Part shown: positions 1-10,600 of the stretch, piece by piece | How the letters are laid out: every line of letters begins with the position of its first letter | How positions within the stretch are numbered: the first letter of the stretch is position 1 | Source: JAWKIW01 sp046331175 | GTDB taxonomy: Bacteria; Actinomycetota; Acidimicrobiia; Acidimicrobiales; Acidimicrobilacustridaceae | DNA length: 64,000 bases | Assembly: GCA_046331175.1 (NCBI GenBank) | Contig: JAXLRI010000015.1 | Coordinates: forward strand, 1 to 64,000 | Direction: 5' to 3' | Position numbers and translations under genes: made by a program | The notes under the pieces: generated by a model | Told to the model about the DNA's origin: nothing | Seen by the model: only the letters and a program-made list of their open reading frames with translations | Database searches by the model: none

Positions 1-394
1 CGTGGCGGCGCTCAAGCGGTGGCGGTGGGAGCGGCGGCCGACGGCGGTCACCTGGATCCCGTCACGCCGCCACGACGCCTTGCTGGCCGAGCTGGCGGCC
101 CGCATCGGCCGGATCGGCAAGCTGGAGGTGGTGCCGCTGCTGGTGCGCGTCGACGAGCGCCGACCCCAGGACGAGGTGGCCAACTCGGCCCACAAGCTGG
201 CCAACGTGTGGGGCGCGCTGGCCGTCGACGGGGCCGACGCCGACGGCGTGCTGCCGCGCGGCGTGCTCCCCGACGGGCCGATCCTCGTGCTCGACGACCT
301 CTACGACTCGGGGTGGACGATGACGGTGGCCGCCGCCCTCCTGCGCGACGCCGGCGCCGACGCCGTCCTGCCCTTCCCCCTCGCCCGCCGCTGA
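1..394 (+). CDS. RecQ-family ATP-dependent DNA helicase, C-terminal fragment (gene enters from the left edge)
   Basis: The open frame is already running at base 2, so only the last ~130 residues are visible. They carry a phosphoribosyltransferase-like segment with WIPSRRH, an NSAHKLANVW stretch and the loop ILVLDDLYDSGWTMTVAA followed by LLRDAGADAVLPFPLA. This is the C-terminal extension found on many actinobacterial RecQ-type helicases, where a PRTase-like fold follows the helicase core. The helicase motifs themselves would lie left of the window. Known for the family: 3'-5' DNA unwinding in repair and recombination. The gene converges on the acyl-CoA synthetase at 498-2074, with a hairpin repeat between them. 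The GTG at base 2 is only the first possible start in view, not a supported one. A free-standing PRTase-like protein cannot be excluded from this fragment. Confidence 0.7.
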   Translation, partial: VAALKRWRWERRPTAVTWIPSRRHDALLAELAARIGRIGKLEVVPLLVRVDERRPQDEVANSAHKLANVWGALAVDGADADGVLPRGVLPDGPILVLDDLYDSGWTMTVAAALLRDAGADAVLPFPLARR

Positions 395-440
395 GCCCGC
401 CGCTGCCGCCCGCCGCCCGCCCCACGCCGCCCGCCCCACG

Positions 441-491
441 CGAACTTCCCGCGATTCCAAGGCACCAAGCCTCAGAATCGCGGGAAGTTCG
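441..491 (-). repeat. Dispersed intergenic hairpin element, copy 1
   Basis: Perfect 17-bp inverted arms, CGAACTTCCCGCGATTC (441-457) and its complement (475-491), enclose a 17-nt loop. On the minus strand the loop contains GAGGCTTGGTGCC, so this copy is in minus orientation. It sits between the convergent stop codons of the RecQ-like gene (394) and the acyl-CoA synthetase (498), where a bidirectional terminator would be expected. No T-tract follows either arm. Four further copies occur at 11247, 17813, 49814 and 51144. Confidence 0.9.
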
Positions 492-497
492 GGAGAG

Positions 498-2074
498 TCA
501 GCCGACGGCGCGGTCGTGGCCCTCCCAGTAGCGGGCCCGGAGGGCCTTCTTGTCGGGCTTGCCGAGGGGCGACAGCGGGATTGCGTCGACCACATCGACC
601 GACTTGGGCGCCTGCACCGAGCCCTTGTGCTCCTTGACGAGGGCGATGATCCGGTCGGCGTCGACCGTGGCGCCGGGCTTGGGCACGACGACGGCCTTGA
701 CCGCCTCGCCCCAGCGCTCGTCGGGCACGCCGACCACGGCCACCTGGGCGACGGCCTCGTCGGTGGCGATGACGTCTTCCACCTCGCGGGGGAACACGTT
801 GAAGCCGCCGGTGACGATCATGTCCTTCTTGCGGTCGACGATGAACAGGAAGCCGTCCTCGTCGATGCGGCCGACGTCGCCGGTGTGCAGCCAGCCGCCC
901 TGGGTCGTCTCGGCGGTCTGCTCGGGCAGGCCGTGGTAGCCGGCCATCACCAGCGGCGAGCGCACGCAGATCTCACCCGGCTCGCCCTTGGGGACCTGGT
1001 TGCCATCGTCGTCGAGCAGCCCGAGGTTCACCCACGGCACCGGCGTGCCGGCCGAGGACAGGCGCTCGAGGTTCGCCGGGTCGTGGTCGTCCTTGCGCAG
1101 CACCGAGATCGTCATCGGGACCTCGGTCTGGCCGTAGAACTGGAAGAACTTCTTGCCCCACTTCTCGATGCCCTCGGCCAGGCGCGTGGGCGACATGGGC
1201 GAGGCGCCGTAGAAGATGGTCTCGAGGCTCGACAGGTCGGCGGTGGTGGCCATGGGCGAGTCGAGCAGCATGTAGATCATCACCGGCACGAGCATGGTGG
1301 CGGTGATCTTGTGCTCCTCGATCATCCCGAAGAACTCGGCGTCGGAGAAGCCGCTCATGCAGTAGAGGCGCCGCCGCTGAGCAGCACCGGGGCGAAGAAG
1401 GCGCCGGCCGCGTGGCTGAGCGGCGTGGCCATCATGAACCGGATCTCCTCGGGCCACTCCCACTCGGCCATCTGGATCTGGGTCATGGTGATGGCCGACT
1501 CGAAGGTGCCCATCACGCCCTTCGGGCGGCCGGTGGTGCCACCCGTGTAGATGATCGTGCAGATCTCCTTGGGGTCGATCGGGGGCACGACGAGGGGCTG
1601 GGGCTCGAACTGGTCGGCCAGCTCGGCGTAGCTCTGGCCGAGGGAGCCGTCACCGCCGATGGCGAGCAGGTTCTTCAGCGAGGGCACCAGGTCGGCCAGC
1701 TGGCGGACGTGGTCGCCGAAGTACTCGGCGTCGAACACCAGGGTCTCGATGCCGGCGTCGTTGAGGACGTAGGCGTGGTCCTCGAGCGAGCCGAGCGGGT
1801 GCAGCGCGGTGTTGCGGCAGGCGGCGATCGAGGTGGCCGCCATGTTGTAGAGGACCTCGGGCCGGTTGGCCGAGAGGATGGCGCACGGCGAGCCCTTGCC
1901 GACGCCGAGCGAGGCCAGCGCCTGGATGAACTGGCTGGTGCGCTCCCGCACGTCCTTGTAGGTGGCGTGGGTGTCGCCGAGGAAGAAGCAGGGGCGGTCG
2001 TCGTAGCTCTCCAGCCCCTTCACCAGCAGGTGCGGGAGCAGGACGGGCGCGTGGAGGTCGTCGATGGCAGTCAC
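498..2074 (-). pseudogene. Long-chain acyl-CoA synthetase / AMP-binding enzyme (FadD-like), interrupted by one frameshift
   Basis: Two overlapping frames together make one ANL-superfamily adenylate-forming enzyme of ordinary length (about 525 aa). The upstream part (GTG at 2074 to about 1370) has the ATP-binding motif IIYTGGTTGRPKGVM and ends after APVLLSGGA. The downstream part (about 1370 to 498) continues with the family sequence YCMSGFSDAEFFGMIEEH, then YGQTEVP, WLHTGDVGRIDEDGF and the C-terminal lysine region SPLGKPDKKALRARYW. One base appears to be missing near 1366-1373, within a GGC-rich stretch; adding one would restore a continuous enzyme. Family function: ATP-dependent activation of a carboxylic acid to its CoA thioester. 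It could be a genuine pseudogene, a sequencing or assembly error in a GC-rich run, or much less likely a programmed shift. Confidence 0.8.
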
Positions 2075-2090
2075 GGAGCCGAGCCTAGTT

Positions 2091-2105
2091 CTGACGGACC
2101 GTCAG
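2091..2105. promoter_or_regulatory. Perfect palindrome upstream of the acyl-CoA synthetase, candidate TetR-type operator
   Basis: CTGACGG-A-CCGTCAG: 7-bp perfect arms around one central base. It lies 17 bp upstream of the GTG start at 2074, and its right half overlaps the stop codon of recD (2102-2104). Size and symmetry fit an operator of a TetR-family repressor, a family that often controls fatty-acid CoA ligases. No regulator gene is adjacent, so the assignment is inference. Confidence 0.45.
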
Positions 2106-4270
2106 GTGCTGCGTGACGCCGGCCAGAGGCGGTCGCCCAGGCCGCTGGCCCGCACCACCCGCCGCTCGACGGCGGCCCGCAGCGCCGCCTCGGACCCCAC
2201 GAGGGTGACCCCGAGCCGGGCCCTGGTGATGGCGGTGTAGAGCAGCTCGCGGGTGGCCAGCCGGGAGTCGGGCGGGGGCAGGACCACCACGACCCGGTCG
2301 AACTCGGAGCCCTGGCTCTTGTGGATGGTCATGGCGTGGACGGTCTCGACCGCCTCCAGGCGCGACGGCCCGAAGCACCGCGGCACCGGCGACGCGGGGA
2401 AGGCCACCACGACCGGGGCGTCCGAGCCGCCGAGCTCGGCCGCTGCACCGGTGCGGGCCACCACCACGCCGAGGTCGCCGTTGAACAGCCCGTTGGCCCG
2501 GTCGTTGGCGGTGATCAGCACGGGACGGCCCGGGTAGTCGCCCCGGAGGGCCGGGCCCTCGCCGGCCAGCCACTGCTCGAGCTGCCAGCTCCAGCGGGCG
2601 ACGCCCCACGGGCCCCGTCGGTGGCCGCACAGGATGCGCACCTCGCCGAGGGCGGCCAGCGCTGCGTCGGCGTCGCCGGCCTCGGCCGCGGCCCGGGTGC
2701 GCCGGGCCGCCTCGAGGGCGGCGGCGCGGATCGCCTCGGCGCCGGCCTCGGTGTCGGCGCCGTCGCGCACCCAGGTGATGCCGACGGCCGCCGACCCGCC
2801 CGCCGCCGACGGGTCGGAGCCCTCGGCGGCGTCGTCGGCGAGGACCGCCAGGGCGCCGTCGGCGTCGCCGGCCCGCACGGCGGCGGCGAAGCGGCCGACC
2901 GGCGAGTCGGCCGGGAAGCGGTAGCTCTCGGTCAGCACGTGCACGCACCGAGCCAGGCCGGGGGCGGCCGGCGACGACGGGGCGACCGACGCCGCCGCAG
3001 GCGCGGGAGGGCCGGGCGGCGGGACAGCACGGGCGGCCCCCAGCCCGGGCAGCGCCGGTTGCACGGCCTCGCCGGTGGGGGCGGCGACCCGATGGCCGCT
3101 CGGACGGGCGCCGACCGCAGCGCCGATCGGGCCGGCGACGTCGCCGAGGACCGAGCCGGCCTCGACGCTGGCGAGCTGGCCCGGATCGCCGACCAGGACG
3201 ACCCGGGCGTCGGGGCGCACGGCGTCGAGCAGCCGGGCCATCAGCGGCAGCGAGACCATGGACGTCTCGTCGACGATGACCACGTCGTGGGGCAGCGGGT
3301 CGAGGTGGTCGTGGCGGAACCGGCTGCCGCCGGGCCGCACCCCGAGGAGGCGGTGGATGGTGGCGGTCTCGGCGGCGGCGAGCCGGGCGGCGAGGACGTC
3401 GGCGCCGGCCAGCCCGGTGGCGAGCAGCTCGTCGGCGACCAGGCGGAACGTCTCGCCCATCCGGGCGGCCGCCTTGCCGGTGGGCGCGGCCAGGGCGATG
3501 CGCAGCCGCGGGTCGCCGTCGACGAGCAGGGCCAGCAGGGCGGCCACCGTGCGGGTCTTGCCCGTGCCGGGACCGCCGACCACGACCGACAGCGAGCCCG
3601 AGGCGCCGGCCGTTGCCGCCGCCCACTGCCCGGGGGCCGAGGCCTGGGGCCCGAGCAGCGCCGTGAGCAGGTCGGCCCGGCGCGCCGCGGCGTCGCCGCC
3701 GGGCTCGCCGGCGGGAGTCGTCGTCGTGGTGGCCTCGGCCCGGCGGACCAGCTCGGCGGCGACGGCGTCCTCGTAGGCGCGGTAGCGCTCGAGGTAGACG
3801 AGGCGACCGGCCACCACGACCGGTCGGTCGTTGCCGGCGGGCACCGGGTCGGCGACGTCGACGACGGTGGCCAGGGGCGACGCGGCGACGGCGTCGCGCC
3901 AGGCGTCGACGTCGGCGGGCCAGGGCAGCGCGTCGACGGCGGCGGCATCGTCGGGGGTGCCCTCGCCCTCGACCTCGGCCGGGGCCGACGCCCGCACGGT
4001 GGCCAGGTCGAGGCACGTGTGGCCGAGGCGCGGGGCCCGGGCGGCGAGCGCCAGGCCCACCACGACGTCGGCGTCGTCGGGCCGGAGGCCGCCGAGCCGG
4101 GCGAGGGTGGCCGCCACGTGGGCGTCGGCGGCGGTGAGCACCCCGGCCCGGCGCCACGGCTCGAGCACGGCCAGCGCGTCGATGCCGCCGGGGCTGGCCG
4201 ACGGTGCGCGGCGGTCGAGCCGCTCGGGGCGGGGGTCGGTGTCGGGCGGGGTGGCCACGGCGTCGCTCAT
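2102..4270 (-). CDS. recD: Exodeoxyribonuclease V alpha subunit RecD
   Basis: A 722-aa SF1B helicase, the 5'-3' motor of the RecBCD end-resection complex. Walker A GGPGTGKT is at about residues 232-239, followed by the APTGKAAARM motif, Walker B IVDETSM (about 332), GDPGQLASVEAGSVLGD, and the C-terminal motifs IHKSQGSEFD and YTAITRAR. The ATG at 4270 overlaps the recB stop (ATGA), so the three rec genes are translationally coupled in the order recC-recB-recD. A Pro/Ala-rich, low-complexity insert of roughly 70 residues sits between the helicase motif around residue 375 and the CVHVLTESYRF block; it looks like a linker and is not part of the usual core. The product would act on double-strand DNA ends in recombinational repair. 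Confidence 0.93.
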   Translation of the reverse strand: MSDAVATPPDTDPRPERLDRRAPSASPGGIDALAVLEPWRRAGVLTAADAHVAATLARLGGLRPDDADVVVGLALAARAPRLGHTCLDLATVRASAPAEVEGEGTPDDAAAVDALPWPADVDAWRDAVAASPLATVVDVADPVPAGNDRPVVVAGRLVYLERYRAYEDAVAAELVRRAEATTTTTPAGEPGGDAAARRADLLTALLGPQASAPGQWAAATAGASGSLSVVVGGPGTGKTRTVAALLALLVDGDPRLRIALAAPTGKAAARMGETFRLVADELLATGLAGADVLAARLAAAETATIHRLLGVRPGGSRFRHDHLDPLPHDVVIVDETSMVSLPLMARLLDAVRPDARVVLVGDPGQLASVEAGSVLGDVAGPIGAAVGARPSGHRVAAPTGEAVQPALPGLGAARAVPPPGPPAPAAASVAPSSPAAPGLARCVHVLTESYRFPADSPVGRFAAAVRAGDADGALAVLADDAAEGSDPSAAGGSAAVGITWVRDGADTEAGAEAIRAAALEAARRTRAAAEAGDADAALAALGEVRILCGHRRGPWGVARWSWQLEQWLAGEGPALRGDYPGRPVLITANDRANGLFNGDLGVVVARTGAAAELGGSDAPVVVAFPASPVPRCFGPSRLEAVETVHAMTIHKSQGSEFDRVVVVLPPPDSRLATRELLYTAITRARLGVTLVGSEAALRAAVERRVVRASGLGDRLWPASRST

Positions 4271-7200
4271 GGCGCCCCTCCCCCGGCGAACAGCCGGTCG
4301 AGGGCGTCGAGGGCGGCGGTCGGCGGGCGCCACCACAGCACGCCGCGGGCATCGGCGGCGGTCCGGTCGGGGTCCATGCCGCGCAGGAACAGGTAGGCCG
4401 ACCCGGCGAGGTGGTGCTCGGGGTCGTAGCCACCGGGGGTGAGGCGCCACCGCAGGTAGCGGTGCAGGGCGACGAGGTACAGGGTGGCCTGCAGGGGGTA
4501 CCCCGAGTGGACCATGGCGTCGACGAGGTCGGCTCGGCCGTAGGCGCTGCCCTCGGGCAGGCGGTTGGTCTTGTAGTCGGCCAGCCAGTAGGGGCCGGTG
4601 GCCGAGCAGCGGGCGACGAGGTCGATCGAGCCGGTCAGCCACCCGGCCACGTCGACGGCCAGCGCGCCGGCCGCCGCCTGCTCGGCCCATGGGCGGAAGG
4701 GGTCGTCGGCGGGCAGGTGGTGGGCGAGCACCGCACCGATGGCGGCGGCGTCGAAGCCGGCCAGAGGCAGGTCGAAGGCCAGCTCGTCGAGGCGGTCGGA
4801 CCGGCTGAGCCCGGCCAGCGGCCGGTCGCCCATGGGGCCGCCGAGCGGGGCGCGCAGGGCGACGCCGAGGGCCTCGGCCAGGGCGTCGGCGTCGAGCTGC
4901 CGGCCGAGCGGGCGGTAGGCCAGGCGCTCGGCGCAGATCCGGCGCAGCTCGTCGTCGAGGTCGTCGGCGGCGAGGTCGACGTCCTCGAGCACGGCGTGCA
5001 CGAGGGTGCCGAAGGCCTTGCCCCCGGCCAGGGCGAGCAGCGGCAGCGCCGGCCCGGCCCCGGTGGCCGGGAGGTCGTCGGGGCCGATCCCGTCGGCCGC
5101 GGCGCCGGCGGGTCCCTCGTCGTTGCCCCCCTCCTGGGGCGGCTCGGGCGATGTGGCGGTGGGCGCCGCCGTCGGCGAGGCCAGCGCCGCCGCGGCGGCG
5201 GCCGCGCCCTGCACCGCGGTGAACGACCACGTCCGCCAGCGGTGGTCGAGCGTCCGGGTGGCGGTGGCCACGTCGAGGTCGGCCGCCGACCCGTCGTGGC
5301 CCCGCCGGTGCGGTGCCGGGCCGGACCGCTGCACGTCGACCCGGGTGATGCTGCCGTCGGACCGACCGGCCAGCGCGTCGAGGTCGATCGTGCCGCCGCC
5401 CGCGTGCGTCAGGAGCTTGGCCAGGGGCGCGCCGGCGCCCTTGTCGCTCCACCACAGCACCAGCCGGTGGCGGGCCCGGGTGAGGGCGACGTACAGCACG
5501 CGACGGGCCTCGCCCTCGCGCTCGGCGGCGTCCTGGTCCTTCACCACCTTGAACAGCTTGCTGCTGTGGCCGCCGATGGCGTCGCCGGCGAGCGTGCTGG
5601 TGTCGATCCGGCGCACCTCGCCGTCCCAGGCGTGGCGCACCCCGACCCGCCCGCCGGTCCGGGTCCACAGCGTGGGGCACAGCACGACCGGGAACTCGAG
5701 GCCCTTGGCGGCGTGCACGGTGAGGACCTTGACGGTGTCGTCGTCGCGGTCGATGCGGCGCACGAGCAGGTCGGCGGCCACCTCGTCGTCGGCCGTGCCG
5801 AACGGGCTCGGGGCGGCGAGGCCGGTGAGGGTGGCCAGCAGGGCCGAGGGCCCCACGGGTCGCCCGCCGGTGGACCGCTGGAGCAGCTCGGCGATGTGGT
5901 CGAGGTCGGTCAGGTCGCGCTCGCCGCCGGCCCGGGCCAGCACCCGCGGCGCCAGCCCGGCCCCGCGCACCTCGGCGAGCAGCGACGGCAGCCCGCCGTC
6001 GGTGAGGCACGTCGCCCACGAGCGGAGCACCTCCATGTGGGCGCCGAGGCCGTCGTCGTCGAGGGCGTCGAGCTCGACGGCCGAGAGCCCGACGAACCAC
6101 CCGACCAGCGCGGCGCGCACCGTGCGCGGCGAGGTGGGCCGCTCGAGGGCGGTGAGCAGGATCCGCCACTCGATGGCGGCCTCGGTGTCGAGGACGCTGT
6201 TGGCCGCGCTGCTGGCGGCCGGCACCCCGGCCAGGGAGAGGGCCTCGGCGTAGCGGGCGGCGTCGGCGTTGGAGCGCACCAGCACGCCCAGGTCGGAGGG
6301 CCGCAGCGATCGGCGTTCGCCGTCGCGGGTGATGGTGGCGTGGTCGAGCAGTCGGATGACCTCGGCGACGAAGTCGGGCACCACCTGGGCCCGGGCCTCG
6401 GCGGTGTTGGGGAGCCCGTCGGGCAGGCACCGCAGCTGCAGGGCGCCGCCCTGGTCGCCGGCGCCGCCGTCGAAGGGCGACGGCGCACCGGGCTCGGCGG
6501 CGTCGACCGAGGTGAACGCCACCTGCGCGGCGCCGAACTCGTAGCCGGCGAGGAGGTGCTCGAGGCCGACCAGCAGGGCCTCGTCGGACCGGCGGTTGAC
6601 GGTCAGGCCGGCCACCGACCCGCCGGTGTCGACCGCGTGGCCCCGGGCGGCGAGGTAGGCCGACAGCTCGGCCCCTCGGAAGCGGTAGATGGACTGCTTG
6701 GGGTCGCCGACCAGCACCACCTGCACGGGGTCGGGGCCGTCGAGGAAGGCCGTGCGGAAGATGTCCCACTGGACCTGGTCGGTGTCCTGGAACTCGTCGA
6801 TGAGGACGACCGAGAAGCGCGCCCGCAGGGCGGCCACCGCCGCCGGCCCGTTCGGCCCGCCGAGCAGGTCGCGGGCGTCGGTGAGGAGGGTGTCGAAGGT
6901 GCGGCGGCGCTCGCGGGTCCGCCGGGCCAGCACCTCGGCGACCAGCGCGTCGACGAGGTCGGCGATCTCGTCCATGACCTCGGCGCGCACCGGGAACTTG
7001 GCGCGACCGGCGTCGTCGGCGCGGGCCATCACCGCGTCGGGCAGCCCGACGCGGGCCTCGACGGCGCGCACCAGGTCTTCGAGCGTGACCGGGGCGGCCC
7101 GCCCGCCGCCGTAGCGGGCGAGGAAGGCGTCGCCGGCCACCTCGGCCACGTCGCTGTCGTCACCCGAGATGGGGCGGTCGGTGCCGGCGCTGGCCGACGC

Positions 7201-7611
7201 GACGACCCGGCTGCAGAACCCGTGGATGGTGGCGATGGTGGCGGCGTCGAGCTCGGCCACGGCGCGCTCGAGGCGGGCGGCCCGGCGGCCGCGCTCGGCG
7301 GCGTCGACGTCGGCCAGGGCGGTGAGCACGTCGTCGTCGGCGACCGGGCCTCCCCCGCCGGCGAGGTGCGTGGCCGCCTGGGCCAGGCGGCTGCGGACCC
7401 GGCCCCGCAGCTCGGCGGTGGCCGCCTCGGTGAAGCTCACGATGCACAGCTGCGAGGCGGCCACGTCGCGCTCGGCGACGAAGCGCGTGGCCAGGGCGGC
7501 GAGCGCGTAGGTCTTGCCGGTGCCGGCGCTGGCCTCGAGCACCGTGAGGTGGTCGGGCAGCGGGCCGGTGAGGTCGAACGCCTCGACGCCGGCGCGCTCG
7601 GCGACCGTCAC
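4267..7611 (-). CDS. recB: Exodeoxyribonuclease V beta subunit RecB (helicase-nuclease)
   Basis: A 1114-aa UvrD-like SF1A helicase with a C-terminal nuclease. Walker A EASAGTGKT lies near residues 26-34, then IVSFTEAATAELRGRV, the DEXX box VVLIDEFQDTDQVQWDIF, VGDPKQSIYRFRGAELSAY, and late helicase motifs including VLTVHAAKGLEFPVV and YVALTRARHRLVLW. The nuclease active-site pattern is intact: GSIDLVAR, then ADYKTNRL (Asp and Asp-x-Lys of the RecB-type PD-(D/E)XK site), so cleavage activity is expected. The start is GTG at 7611, overlapping the recC stop as GTGA. Known role: with RecC and RecD it unwinds and degrades broken ends until a regulatory sequence is met, then promotes RecA loading. 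No Chi-like candidate can be called from this sequence alone. Confidence 0.94.
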   Translation of the reverse strand: MTVAERAGVEAFDLTGPLPDHLTVLEASAGTGKTYALAALATRFVAERDVAASQLCIVSFTEAATAELRGRVRSRLAQAATHLAGGGGPVADDDVLTALADVDAAERGRRAARLERAVAELDAATIATIHGFCSRVVASASAGTDRPISGDDSDVAEVAGDAFLARYGGGRAAPVTLEDLVRAVEARVGLPDAVMARADDAGRAKFPVRAEVMDEIADLVDALVAEVLARRTRERRRTFDTLLTDARDLLGGPNGPAAVAALRARFSVVLIDEFQDTDQVQWDIFRTAFLDGPDPVQVVLVGDPKQSIYRFRGAELSAYLAARGHAVDTGGSVAGLTVNRRSDEALLVGLEHLLAGYEFGAAQVAFTSVDAAEPGAPSPFDGGAGDQGGALQLRCLPDGLPNTAEARAQVVPDFVAEVIRLLDHATITRDGERRSLRPSDLGVLVRSNADAARYAEALSLAGVPAASSAANSVLDTEAAIEWRILLTALERPTSPRTVRAALVGWFVGLSAVELDALDDDGLGAHMEVLRSWATCLTDGGLPSLLAEVRGAGLAPRVLARAGGERDLTDLDHIAELLQRSTGGRPVGPSALLATLTGLAAPSPFGTADDEVAADLLVRRIDRDDDTVKVLTVHAAKGLEFPVVLCPTLWTRTGGRVGVRHAWDGEVRRIDTSTLAGDAIGGHSSKLFKVVKDQDAAEREGEARRVLYVALTRARHRLVLWWSDKGAGAPLAKLLTHAGGGTIDLDALAGRSDGSITRVDVQRSGPAPHRRGHDGSAADLDVATATRTLDHRWRTWSFTAVQGAAAAAAALASPTAAPTATSPEPPQEGGNDEGPAGAAADGIGPDDLPATGAGPALPLLALAGGKAFGTLVHAVLEDVDLAADDLDDELRRICAERLAYRPLGRQLDADALAEALGVALRAPLGGPMGDRPLAGLSRSDRLDELAFDLPLAGFDAAAIGAVLAHHLPADDPFRPWAEQAAAGALAVDVAGWLTGSIDLVARCSATGPYWLADYKTNRLPEGSAYGRADLVDAMVHSGYPLQATLYLVALHRYLRWRLTPGGYDPEHHLAGSAYLFLRGMDPDRTAADARGVLWWRPPTAALDALDRLFAGGGAP

Positions 7612-10600
7612 GGCGCCGCCCCCTCGTCCGGGGCGCCGACCACGACCGGGTCGACGTCGGGCACCGGCACCTCGTCCTCGTCGACCTCGGCGGTGGCGTC
7701 GACCGCGCCCCAGACCCGGTGGGCCCACCACCACAGCCGGCCGGCGGCGGCCGGCTCGGGGAGGTCGGCGGCCGCCGCGGCCTCGTCGTCGCGCAGGGCC
7801 AGGGCGAGGAGCAGGTCGAAGTCGCTCGGGAAGAGGCGGCGGTTCCACTCGTCCTCGGCCTCGCCGAACTTGTCGAACCACGTCGACCGCGCCGCCGGCA
7901 CGCCGTCGCGGACGAGGGCCCGGCTGGTGGCCGGGAAGAAGGGCACGGCGTCGCACGAGGACCGCTCGAGCAGGTCGAGCACGACGTCGACGGCCTCGGC
8001 CGCGCCCTCGCGGCCCCGCAGGGCGATGCGGTGGACGACGAGCTTGTTGGCCTGCTGGCTCTTGCCCCCGATGGTCAGCGCCCGCCACGGGCGGTCGGGG
8101 TCGGACGCGGCCAGCAGCGCCAGCCGAAGCCAGGCGACGAGGACGTGGTGGGGCCGCAGCGAGGACGGGGTGATGGTGGTGACGACGTCGCCGCACACCC
8201 CCGACACGGCGCCCACCACCACGACCGCTCCCCCGGCCGCACCGGGGACGGCGGCCTCGAGCGGCACCGTGACCGGCTCGTACGGTTGGGGTCCGAGCTC
8301 GGCGAGCAGCTGGGCCCGCAGCTGCGCGACCCGGGTGTGGGCGCTGGCCACCGCCCCGTCGCCGAAGGCCAGCGGGGGGACGGTGCCCTTCCGCCGCTCG
8401 ACCTGCTCCCAGGTGCGCAGGTCGACGGCCGGTTCGTCGGGCCCGGGCGGTGGCGCCAGCGCGGCGTCGAGCAGCGCCTTGGAGAGCTTCCAGCGATCGA
8501 GGCCCCCGAGGGTCAGGGGGATCTGGTCGTCGAGGACCTCGTCGTCGCCGGGCAGCCACACGCCGAGCCGGTTGCGCAGGAGCACCTGGGCGGGCCGGGT
8601 GAGCGCGGCCTCGAGGTCGCGCAGGTCGATGACCCGCCACTCGCCCGAAGCGGATGGGTCGACGGCCCGCGTGGCCGTGGCCGCCGCGACGGCGGGCAGC
8701 GGCTGGTCGAGGAAGGGGACGTCGGCGACCTGGGCGCGGCGGGCGAGGGCCGCCCGGCGGGCGCCCTCGTCGAAGCTCCACGGGCCGGCGACGCCGAGCG
8801 CCCCCGGCTGCAGCGCCCGCTCGGACCACGCCTGGCGGGGGTGGTCGACGGTGAGGAGGTCGCGGGCCCGCTCGGCCCCCCTCGGGACCCAGGCCGGCAG
8901 GTCGCCGGGCAGCTCGAGCTCGTCGGGCAGGCGCACGGTGGCGTCGACCACGTCGAACAGCTCGGCCAGGGCGACCGACGGCGGCACCTCGGCGTTGGTC
9001 CGCAGGTCGCGGCCGGTGCTGCACACGACCAGCCGCTCCCCCGCCGACAAGACGGCGTCGAGCAGCTGGGCCCGCTGCTCGCCGCGGGGGTCGGGATCGC
9101 CCACGCACGGCTCGGCGGCGATCAGGTCCTCCGCCGCCAGGCCGCCCGACGCCACGTCGTCGTCGAGGCCCAGCAGGCAGACCACGGGGAAGGGCACGCC
9201 GCGCTGGGCCGTGAGCGACGAGACGGTGACCGCCCCCGATCGCAGGCGAGGCGAGCGGGAGCCGGCGGCGAGGCGACCCCGCACGAGGGCGGCCAGGTCG
9301 GCCGGCTCGACGACCTGCGGCCGCGGCTCGCCGTCGGGGGTGGTGGCCTCGGCGGCCAGCTCGGCCAGGGTGCGCTCGACGACCCGCCACTGCCAGGCGT
9401 CGTCGTCGGGCACCGCGCACAGCGAGCGCAGGGCGGCGGCCAGGTCGGCGGCCCAGTCGGCGACCGTCGACGGAGAGCGCAGCGCGTCGACCGCCGTGCC
9501 CAGGTGGTGCACGAGCTCGGCCAGGGCTCCGGCCACGGCCACGCCGTCGCCCTCGATGGGGCCGAAGGGCGGCACCTCGCCCGGGCCGAGCCGCTGCCCG
9601 CGGTCGGCCATGGCCGCGCCGAGCAGCAGCTGGTCGAGCCCGGACCGCCAGGTGTGGACCCCGCCCAGGTCGGCCGGCAGACCGAAGCGCTCCTGGTCGG
9701 TGTCGTCGAGCCCCCAGCGCACGTTGGTGGCCTCGGCCCACTCGCTGATGCGGCCGAGGGCGTCGGCGTCGAGCCCGAACCGCAGGCGGACCGGCGGGCG
9801 GCCGGCGAAGGCGAGGACCGAGCTGACCCGGAAGCGGCCGTCGAGGAGGTCGAGCAGGGCGGCTGCGGCATCGAGCAGCGCGTTGTCCTGGCGGAGGCTG
9901 CGGTCGGCGACCTGCACCGGCACCTGGGAGACGCCGTGGTCGGGATCGCCGGCGAACGTGGCCTCGACGAGCGGGGCGATCGACGCCGGATCGGGGCACA
10001 GCACGGCGATGTCGCGCGGCTCGAAGCGGGGCCGGCCCTCGTCGTCACGCTCCTCGAGCAGGTGGAGGATGGCGTCGCGCAGCACCTCGACCTGGCGGGC
10101 CGGCCCGTAGGTCCGGTACCAGCGCAGGGATGGGTCGTCGGGACGCACCGGGGGCCGGCGGTCGATCTGATCGCCGACGGGCGCGCCCGGTGGGGCGACG
10201 TCGGCGCGCAGCCCGTGCTGCAGGCGGGCGAGCACGCTGGCCTCGTCCGACAGCGGAGGTTCGGGCTCGGGCGACGTCACCTGGGCCTGGTCGACCGCCG
10301 CCACCGCGTCGGCCAGCAGCAGCCCGGCCTCGCGCGACGTGCGGCCCCACGCGGTGACCAGCGGGTGGCCGGCGCCGACGGGCACCCGGTCGTCGACCCG
10401 CGTGGCGGGCAGGGCCAGCGGCGGGTCGAGGGCGGCGAGCGCCTCGGCGACGGCCCGCCAGCGCGCCCCGGAGGCAGTGCTGGCCAGGACGTGGACGTCG
10501 CGGTGGCGGGCCAGGGCGACCACGAGGTCGAGGTGGGGCGCGGGCAGACCCCCGAGGCCGAACAGCGCCACCCGGGCGGGGACCGCCGCCAGCTCGTCGT

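Noticed and set aside
4204..10110. A nearly 2000-codon open frame on the plus strand opposite recBCD
   Set aside because: Composition is Arg/Gly/Pro/Ala-rich without motifs. It is the shadow expected opposite a GC-rich gene whose third codon positions are G or C.
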